Part shown: piece after piece, positions 1 through 5,780 of the stretch
Layout: the number at the start of each line of letters is the position of its first letter
Numbering within the stretch: position 1 is the stretch's first letter
From: Chitinophagaceae bacterium
GTDB lineage: Bacteria; Bacteroidota; Bacteroidia; Chitinophagales; Chitinophagaceae
DNA: 5,780 nucleotides
Direction: 5' to 3'
Assembly (NCBI GenBank): GCA_025455245.1
Contig: JALOMX010000294.1
Location: 1 to 5,780, forward strand
Program-made: the position numbers and the translations under genes
The notes under the pieces: model-generated
Told to the model about the DNA's origin: nothing
The model's database searches: none
What the model saw: the letters and a program-made list of their open reading frames with translations, nothing else

Positions 1-1506
1 CCTAAAAGCATCCGGTGAATTTTGCAATTCACTGTTAATGTGATTTTGCAACAAAACAGGCAGTGCAGAAAACAAATAATTATTAAACTTAATAATAGGT
101 TTTGCACTTCTGTAGTTATACTGCAAGGTATGCTGTGCAGGCCTGAATGCATAGAAATCGTTGGGAAGTTTGCTATTTAATAATTTCCAGTCGCCATTGC
201 GCCACCTGTAAATGGCCTGTTTTACATCACCAACAACGAGGTTGTAACTTCCCTGACCCATACTATTTTGCAACAATGGCTTAAAGTTGTGGTATTGGAA
301 ATCGCTTGTATCCTGAAATTCATCCATTAAAAAATGCTGCAATCTGTTACCGGTTTTTTCATAAATAAAATCAGGCGTTGTTTCGGCGCTTAGTTGTCGT
401 AACAAATTATGTGTATCACTGATTAGCAATGCATTGTTTTCCTTTCGCCATGCCCCCAACTCTTTTGCCATTAATAAAACCAGCCTCAAATAATCCAGAT
501 TGCCTTTTATAGCTTTAGCGGTATGATATCCGGGTACTTTTATATTATAAAAATTTACAAGATTCATCATTGCCGTTGTGAGTTCAGGCATAGCAGCATC
601 AATACGCGCCTTTAAGCCGGCAGAAGTGGTTTTGCTATATGGCATGGATTCACCATCCAGAACCTTTTTTGCATAAGTATTTTCACGGGGATTCACAATA
701 CTTAATAATGCCGCATCAAACCTTCCGCCAAATCCACTTTTTTTATATGAAAAATCATCAGGCTCCAAACCAAAATTTTCCATAACCCGCTTGCCGGCTT
801 CAGCAAGTTTTTTCCATTCACTTTCAAGGTTTGCCAGCGAGGTATACACCGCTTCCTTTACTACTTTCAATGCTTCATCGGCATTTATGTTTTCTTTGGC
901 AAGTCTCGCTTCAAAATCAAGATATGATTCGCTGAAAAGCATTTTTGCCATGTCTACCAGGGTTTCTTTAAAATCCCATTTTTTACCCTCATCTACCAAT
1001 GACATAGCTATTTCTGCTATTTGCCTGCGCAGTGTTTCATATCCTTTCGTATCTATTTTTTCAAAAAGCCTGTTTGCAAGATCCCTGCAAACGACCTCGG
1101 TATTCAATTGAATATTAAAAGCAGCATCCAGCCCCAGTTCCCACGAACAACTGCGTATCATTTTCTGTGTAAATGCATCAATGGTACTGACTGAAAAACG
1201 TCCGTAATCGTGCAGGATATATTCATAAACTTTGGCACCCATTGCATGCAGCGATTGCATATCTTCTGCGATACCGAGCTCAATAAGTTGTTTTGCCATG
1301 TTGGTCTGTTTACCCTCGGCAATGCTTCCTAGCTCATGCAATATCCGCTCCTTCATTTCGGCAGTAGCCTTATTGGTAAATGTTACGGCCAAAATTTGCC
1401 GGTAAGCCAATGGGTTGGCCAACAGCAGGCTCAGGTATTTTACGGTCAGCAAATGGGTTTTGCCGCTGCCTGCACTGGCTTTGTAGATTTCAAGAACAGG
1501 GTTCAC
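1..1506 (-). CDS. UvrD/RecB/AddA-type superfamily 1 DNA helicase, N-terminal 502 codons (C-terminus off the left edge)
   Basis: ATP-dependent DNA translocase/helicase, probably acting in double-strand-break repair or recombination. Visible motifs, in order: Walker A ASAGSGKT (residues 10-17); motif Ia TFTNKATAEM (42-51); VSTIDAFTQ (106-114), typical of RecB/AddA-like proteins; LLISDTHNLL shortly before Walker B; DEFQDTS (395-401); GDVKQAIYRWR (426-436); and YNYRS (463-467). The later helicase motifs and any C-terminal nuclease domain lie beyond position 1; relatives run to roughly 1000 residues or more. The start is GTG at 1506-1504: an in-frame TAA lies five codons upstream, no ATG or TTG intervenes, and Walker A then sits about ten residues from the N-terminus as is usual in this family. 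No Shine-Dalgarno sequence is visible. The gene starts 21 nt after the phosphoesterase stop on the same strand, so co-transcription is likely. The superfamily is clear. Whether it is an AddA-like partner of a separate nuclease cannot be told from this fragment. Confidence 0.9.
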   Translation of the reverse strand, partial: MNPVLEIYKASAGSGKTHLLTVKYLSLLLANPLAYRQILAVTFTNKATAEMKERILHELGSIAEGKQTNMAKQLIELGIAEDMQSLHAMGAKVYEYILHDYGRFSVSTIDAFTQKMIRSCSWELGLDAAFNIQLNTEVVCRDLANRLFEKIDTKGYETLRRQIAEIAMSLVDEGKKWDFKETLVDMAKMLFSESYLDFEARLAKENINADEALKVVKEAVYTSLANLESEWKKLAEAGKRVMENFGLEPDDFSYKKSGFGGRFDAALLSIVNPRENTYAKKVLDGESMPYSKTTSAGLKARIDAAMPELTTAMMNLVNFYNIKVPGYHTAKAIKGNLDYLRLVLLMAKELGAWRKENNALLISDTHNLLRQLSAETTPDFIYEKTGNRLQHFLMDEFQDTSDFQYHNFKPLLQNSMGQGSYNLVVGDVKQAIYRWRNGDWKLLNSKLPNDFYAFRPAQHTLQYNYRSAKPIIKFNNYLFSALPVLLQNHINSELQNSPDAFR

Positions 1507-1527
1507 TATTGGAAAAAATTTTTAAGG

Positions 1528-3654
1528 TTAGTTTTTGTCAGCATTTTTAAGTGGGAATATCCATTCGGCCAAATCGTTAGCATCATTAAGAAAATCAGCG
1601 CCTTTTCCGGACAAATCTGCCCACCTGAGTCGTCCATGATTGCTATATGGAATAACCCTTACCCTGTTTTGCAAAGGCTCAACCTTCACTTCCACAAAAC
1701 TTTGAAAAAATGGCGCAACATTGTAATCAAATGCAGCCGAAAGCCACTCTGCGGAGAATGGCCATCCATCAAATTTTTTGGTGTACCACCATACAGGGTA
1801 TTTATACCATGCGGTCAGTTTTTCAATCTTTTGAACCAAAGGGGCTTTTGCCGGATAAAATGCATATTCAGGAGTGGGAATGTCATCGGGTTTAGCAAAA
1901 GCGGCACCGATACTAAGATATGCCCCTCCACCACCATTTACAAAGTGATGCATAGGCTTTTCCACTCCATTCGAAGCAGGCTCCATATAGTATTCAAAAT
2001 CATGTGTATCGCCTGCCATAACCAATGGCACTTTATATTTTTTCAATAATTGGTGCAAGCCTTCGAATCGGGGATTCATACTGCCCTGATACTCACCGAT
2101 TGCGTAAAAGGGATGGCCCAATAAGACCATTACAAATTTACCGGCCGAGGCCTCCAAAACCGTTTCAAGCCATTGCATTTGCAAAGTATCAATCTGTCTG
2201 GCTATTCCTGTTTCTAATGTAATGAAAACAAAATCTTCCGTAGCAACCTGAAAAAAAGGAGCTTTCTGAAATCCGGTGGGTACATTGTATTCCTTGCGCC
2301 ACTCTTCAGTTTTGCTGATCATCTCATTAATTTTATCATCGGTGGTTGAAGAAATCTCCAGATCAGCCTCAACCCTTGCATGCAATGCTTTCCGGGCTGC
2401 TTCCGGTTGAAAAAACGTAGCGGCAAAACCATCAAGGGCATCATACCAATCATGGTTTCCGGGAATGGCAAGCACCGGTTTCTCAACCCCCTTCATGGGC
2501 ATCCAGAATTTTTTTTCATAATCTTTGAGTGCACCGGATGGATAAACAACATCACTGCTGATTACCAGAAATTGCACATCAGGCTTGTTTGTAACTTTTA
2601 TGATCTGGTCTTTAAGAACCAATTGGGAGGCATCCCCTTCTCCGGGATCACCAAGCACCACGAAGGAAAATCCGGTACTATCTGCTTCAGCAGCAAGAGG
2701 AAACCGAAAGGCAGAAGGGTCATTGACTTTTTCGCCGGAAGCTTCAATCATGGCCATTCTCCACGCATCGGTCCGCAGGGCCGCCCACCGATCCCAAACA
2801 CCGGAAGCCCAGTTTTCAGTATCAAAATACCAGCTCATACCCAACACCGGCATAATGGCAGCCAGCAAGGCAGCCCATGGAAGCCCAAGCCTGAGCCCGG
2901 TCCGAAGAGCTGTCCTGAAAGAGTAGCCGGCTTTTCGGAACTGAATGGCAGCCCGCATTCGTCCTTTCAACAGCCTTCGAACAGCACCTTTCAGCCAATG
3001 CGCGATTCTTGTTTTCTTTTTTTCCAACAGTACCCATCCCCATAAATGGTAATCAATCCAACCTGAAATTTTTTTAAACCCCATCCTTAATGGCCAGATA
3101 ATGGCATAGGAAATGATCAGGGCAATAACCATGTCACCCAGGGTTGCCAGCAGTGGAGAAAGAATTCCTATTGCACTCCGGTCAAGCCCCATTCTGCCAA
3201 GATGGATAAAGAAAAGCAGGCCAATAAAAATTGTTACCCAATTACGGTCATAGGGGGCTCTCAGTAATTCTTCATCTTCTATGGTTTGGGCAAGGGCAGG
3301 TAACTGAGGGTATTTATCAAGACCGAGGTCGCTTACGATGTCTTCACTTACCTGATCGAGTTCGCCGATCGGGGCGGTGAGCAATCCAAGCCCAATCCCC
3401 ACATGCCTGAGAGCCATGATCAAGGCAAGCAACCATAAAATCCCCTTATCTGAAAAAATAAAGATTCCCAATACAAGAATGGAATTGCCAATACCGGCCA
3501 AAAGATCGAAGGTTATCTTTTTATGTGCAACAGGAATTTGCCGGACATGGTTTCGGAAATACCGTAAGGCTTCCAACAGAAAAATGGCTGCAATAATTAC
3601 CCGTACTGCCTCGGGTTGTAACAACCGGGCATTAACCAGTATTATTCCAACCAA
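1528..3654 (-). CDS. Membrane-anchored calcineurin-like metallophosphoesterase (main reading frame)
   Basis: Predicted metal-dependent phosphoesterase with a multi-pass membrane N-terminal half; the substrate is unknown. Numbering is from TTG 3654. Hydrophobic segments lie at about 14-33, 48-68, 70-92, 139-152, 160-188 and 257-275. The stretch 211-256 is strongly basic and so probably cytoplasmic, which would place the catalytic part (about 325-708) outside the inner membrane. Metallophosphoesterase motifs: FVVLGDPGEG (331-340) for the first metal Asp; SSDVVYPSG (367-375) where GDxxYPSG is usual; PGNHDWYD (398-405); LGHPFY (512-517); and AGDTHDFEYY (547-556) as the C-terminal metal-ligand motif. 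The TTG is only the first conventional start in this frame. Convincing protein-like sequence continues upstream of it, and the true start is probably ATG 3833 in another frame. The stop (TAA) at 1530-1528 precedes the helicase by 21 nt. The domain call is firm; the topology is inferred by eye. Confidence 0.85.
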   Translation of the reverse strand: MVGIILVNARLLQPEAVRVIIAAIFLLEALRYFRNHVRQIPVAHKKITFDLLAGIGNSILVLGIFIFSDKGILWLLALIMALRHVGIGLGLLTAPIGELDQVSEDIVSDLGLDKYPQLPALAQTIEDEELLRAPYDRNWVTIFIGLLFFIHLGRMGLDRSAIGILSPLLATLGDMVIALIISYAIIWPLRMGFKKISGWIDYHLWGWVLLEKKKTRIAHWLKGAVRRLLKGRMRAAIQFRKAGYSFRTALRTGLRLGLPWAALLAAIMPVLGMSWYFDTENWASGVWDRWAALRTDAWRMAMIEASGEKVNDPSAFRFPLAAEADSTGFSFVVLGDPGEGDASQLVLKDQIIKVTNKPDVQFLVISSDVVYPSGALKDYEKKFWMPMKGVEKPVLAIPGNHDWYDALDGFAATFFQPEAARKALHARVEADLEISSTTDDKINEMISKTEEWRKEYNVPTGFQKAPFFQVATEDFVFITLETGIARQIDTLQMQWLETVLEASAGKFVMVLLGHPFYAIGEYQGSMNPRFEGLHQLLKKYKVPLVMAGDTHDFEYYMEPASNGVEKPMHHFVNGGGGAYLSIGAAFAKPDDIPTPEYAFYPAKAPLVQKIEKLTAWYKYPVWWYTKKFDGWPFSAEWLSAAFDYNVAPFFQSFVEVKVEPLQNRVRVIPYSNHGRLRWADLSGKGADFLNDANDLAEWIFPLKNADKN

Positions 3655-3833
3655 TAAGCTGAAAGCCCCACTGTAAATGGCATTCCTTCTCGACCACCGC
3701 TTACTACGGCGAAAACCATGATAAATTTCAATCAGTCCGACCCATGGGCAATAAATGAGAAAATGGCCATAACAAGGCAGGCCAATGAAAGCACTGCCGT
3801 CTGTATCCTTATTTTTTTCTTTTTATCTTCCAT
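3655..3833 (-). pseudogene. N-terminal piece of the metallophosphoesterase, separated by an apparent frameshift
   Basis: ATG at 3833 opens a 33-codon frame (stop TGA 3734-3732). It begins MEDKKKKIRIQ and continues with a hydrophobic stretch through SFIAHG, a typical first membrane segment with a positive cytoplasmic start. Just before its stop, the main phosphoesterase frame takes over with protein-like sequence: GLIEIYHGF, a basic loop RRSKRWSRRN, then NAIYSGAFSLLVGIILVNAR, which runs straight through TTG 3654. That frame has no ATG, GTG or TTG between its upstream stop (3825-3823) and 3654. One extra base around the GGG at 3743-3741 would join the two, giving HGVGLIEIY and a protein of about 768 residues. 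The joined region resembles the short membrane repeats of HdeD/DUF308 proteins, though this is only an impression. The cause may be a sequencing or assembly error, a real mutation, or recoding; I favour a homopolymer error. Confidence 0.7.
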
Positions 3834-3841
3834 TCCAATTT

Positions 3842-3849
3842 CGAATATA
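3842..3849 (-). promoter_or_regulatory. Possible -7 promoter box for the phosphoesterase-helicase unit
   Basis: On the minus strand this reads TATATTCG, one mismatch from the Bacteroidota -7 consensus TAnnTTTG. It ends 8 nt before ATG 3833, the same short spacing seen at the two plus-strand promoters, which also supports 3833 rather than 3654 as the original start. A TTG lies upstream (in ACTTGAAAGG) but only 12 nt away, short of the usual distance of about 19, so the -33 element is not convincing. Confidence 0.4.
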
Positions 3850-3892
3850 GTTGAATCCTTTCAAGTAAATCCGGCCGTATCCATTTTTTACT

Positions 3893-3905
3893 GATCAATT
3901 TGATC
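3893..3905. repeat. 13-nt near-palindrome in the divergent intergenic region
   Basis: GATCAA and TTGATC flank a single T, a perfect 6-bp inverted repeat. It lies midway between the two divergent start codons, about 60 nt from ATG 3833 and 78 nt from ATG 3983, a position where a shared operator could sit. The sequence is short and AT-rich, so chance is a real alternative. No regulator gene is present in the window. Confidence 0.25.
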
Positions 3906-3968
3906 TTCTTTGCGTTATAAGGATGTGAATATGATAGGATACCAACTCAATTTTTAAAGTCAACCAGT

Positions 3969-3976
3969 TATTTTTG
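3969..3976 (+). promoter_or_regulatory. Predicted -7 promoter box for the FkbM methyltransferase gene
   Basis: TATTTTTG is an exact match to the Bacteroidota -7 consensus TAnnTTTG. It ends only 6 nt before ATG 3983, so transcription would begin at or next to the start codon. I see no clear TTG -33 element at the usual distance. The box contains the TTG at 3974, which argues against that triplet being the translation start. Confidence 0.55.
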
Positions 3977-3982
3977 CGAATA

Positions 3983-4900
3983 ATGAATATCACCACACAA
4001 ATCAGGCAGGTTAAAAAACAACTGAAAAAAGTATTTTCAAAAAGAATACCCCCTCATGAAAGAAGGACAGATCTGCAAGATTCCATGGCCGCCTATTTTT
4101 CCGGCACTCACGATCATCCATATCAAAAAGAACTTGATTATTACTCTAAAAATGGGATTGTATCGCCATTTCCCTACGAAAAGGCATCATTTGATTCCCT
4201 GAACATAGAAGCCGGAATTGACAAAAAAAACGGTTTGCCATTTGTGGTTCATAAAACAAGGAGGCTCTATTTTCATAAAGGCTTTACCCTGGAAAAAGCC
4301 ATAAAAGCATATAAAGGCTATATACTGAGTGAAAAAATTCTGGAAACCGGAACCGACCCTCAGGCACCTCACCAATACCAATCCGGTTTGTGCATGATTG
4401 AACAGGGCGATGTGCTGCTTGATGTAGGAGGCGCCGAAGGATTGTTCTTGCTGGATAACATTGATAAGGTTTCAAAAGGCGTAATTTTTGAAGCCAGTCC
4501 TGTATGGAAGACGGCCCTTGAAGCAACTTTTTCGGAATTCAAACAGAAAGTTGATATCATCTACAAATATGTATCCAATACCGATGACGAAAACAATATT
4601 TCGATCGATACCTATTGCGCAGATATAAGCGCTCCGGTTTTTTTGAAAATGGATGTGGAGGGATATGAAAAGCTGGTTTTGGAAGGAGCCCAAAAAACGC
4701 TTAAGGAGCATAAAGGAATAAAGGTAGCCTGCTGTACATACCACAAAGATGGGGATGCTCAGATGATCAAACAGTTTCTCGAGAAACTCGGTTTTCAAAC
4801 AGAATTTTCCACCGGCCATATGCTGTATTATGCCGACCGGGACATGAAACCTCCTTTTTTCAGAAAGGGCCTGATCAGGGGCATAAAAACCGGTCTTTAA
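3983..4900 (+). CDS. FkbM-family SAM-dependent methyltransferase
   Basis: Predicted S-adenosylmethionine-dependent methyltransferase. FkbM-family enzymes usually O-methylate sugars or other small molecules; the substrate cannot be read here. From ATG 3983 the protein has 305 residues. The SAM-binding glycine loop is LLDVGGAEG (145-153), followed by the acidic residue of motif II in FEASPVW (169-175). The family hallmark is SIDTY (207-211) followed by LKMDVEGYEKLVLEGA (221-236), and the C-terminal part ends the Rossmann-like fold. Residues 1-120 precede the catalytic domain, begin basic (KKQLKKVFSKR), and match nothing I recognise. An in-frame TTG at 3974 would add three residues, but it lies inside the promoter box, so ATG is preferred. 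No glycosyltransferase or polysaccharide genes adjoin it, so context does not reveal the substrate. There is no signal peptide, so it is probably cytoplasmic. Confidence 0.85.
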   Translation: MNITTQIRQVKKQLKKVFSKRIPPHERRTDLQDSMAAYFSGTHDHPYQKELDYYSKNGIVSPFPYEKASFDSLNIEAGIDKKNGLPFVVHKTRRLYFHKGFTLEKAIKAYKGYILSEKILETGTDPQAPHQYQSGLCMIEQGDVLLDVGGAEGLFLLDNIDKVSKGVIFEASPVWKTALEATFSEFKQKVDIIYKYVSNTDDENNISIDTYCADISAPVFLKMDVEGYEKLVLEGAQKTLKEHKGIKVACCTYHKDGDAQMIKQFLEKLGFQTEFSTGHMLYYADRDMKPPFFRKGLIRGIKTGL

Positions 4901-4912
4901 CAAAAACCGGTT
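4888..4912 (+). terminator. Small hairpin over the FkbM stop codon, possible weak terminator
   Basis: AACCGGT (4888-4894) pairs perfectly with ACCGGTT (4906-4912) across an 11-nt loop that contains the TAA stop (4898-4900). The downstream tract is only TTATTTAAG, a poor U-run, so termination would be inefficient. Separation of the transcripts is also suggested by the promoter-like box before trmB. Confidence 0.35.
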
Positions 4913-4946
4913 ATTTAAGACATAACAAACCCAATCATCAATCATT

Positions 4947-4954
4947 TACTTTTG
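4947..4954 (+). promoter_or_regulatory. Predicted -7 promoter box for trmB
   Basis: TACTTTTG matches TAnnTTTG exactly and ends 7 nt before ATG 4962. It shares the extended form TTTTGCG with the box upstream of the FkbM gene. No TTG is visible 17-23 nt upstream. With this spacing the mRNA would have almost no 5' leader, in keeping with the absence of a ribosome binding site. Confidence 0.55.
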
Positions 4955-4961
4955 CGCCCTT

Positions 4962-5780
<819 letters not shown>

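Noticed and set aside
791..1111. Plus-strand open frame of 106 codons rich in Ser and Phe
   Set aside because: It is antisense to the helicase frame, which is open without a stop from 1506 to the window edge; the Ser/Phe richness mirrors Lys/Glu/Ala codons on the other strand.
1336..2049. Plus-strand open frame of 237 codons
   Set aside because: It is antisense to the helicase 5' end and the phosphoesterase 3' end, both of which carry clear motifs; the translated sequence has no recognisable domain and a composition typical of a shadow frame.
2380..3045. Plus-strand open frame of 221 codons
   Set aside because: It lies wholly opposite the phosphoesterase catalytic region with its GDPGEG and GNHD motifs; it is rich in Pro, Ser and Gly with no domain, so it is a shadow.
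3732..3750. Programmed -1 ribosomal frameshifting as the explanation for the split phosphoesterase
   Set aside because: The direction would fit, but there is no X-XXY-YYZ slippery heptamer at the junction and no obvious downstream stem-loop; a lost G in a short G run is simpler.
3974..3982. TTG at 3974 as the FkbM start codon
   Set aside because: It lies within the predicted -7 promoter box, and ATG 3983 is three codons downstream.
4472..4945. Minus-strand open frame of 157 codons
   Set aside because: It is antisense to the FkbM methyltransferase hallmark region and has no recognisable motif.

Overview
The window looks like ordinary chromosomal DNA of a member of the Bacteroidota. Three things point that way: AT-leaning DNA without Shine-Dalgarno sequences; gene starts preceded by boxes that match or nearly match TAnnTTTG, the Bacteroidota -7 promoter element; and a gene for a small DUF5522-type cysteine protein, which I know mainly from this phylum. 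I see no rRNA, tRNA, CRISPR array, insertion sequence or phage gene.

Left part, minus strand (about 3833 down to 1): two co-directional genes, probably one transcription unit. The first encodes a polytopic membrane protein fused to a calcineurin-like metallophosphoesterase domain (main frame 3654-1528). Its true N-terminus appears to lie in another frame starting at ATG 3833. A single missing base near 3741-3738 would explain the break. After 21 nt comes the N-terminal 502 codons of a UvrD/RecB/AddA-type superfamily 1 helicase (GTG at 1506), which runs off the left edge.

Centre (3834-3982): a 149-bp divergent intergenic region that should hold the promoters for both directions, with one small near-palindrome at 3893-3905.

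Right part, plus strand (3983 to the end): an FkbM-family SAM-dependent methyltransferase (3983-4900), then trmB for tRNA m7G46 methylation (4962-5675), then a DUF5522-type gene that overlaps the trmB 3' end and runs off the right edge. trmB has its own promoter-like box, and a small hairpin lies over the FkbM stop codon, so FkbM and trmB may be transcribed separately. trmB and the DUF5522 gene are overlapped and probably co-transcribed.

I do not see a new multi-gene system. The most useful observations are the frameshift at the phosphoesterase N-terminus, the promoter boxes lying only 6-8 nt before three start codons (suggesting leaderless or nearly leaderless mRNAs), the architecture of the phosphoesterase, and the hidden overlapping small gene at the right edge.
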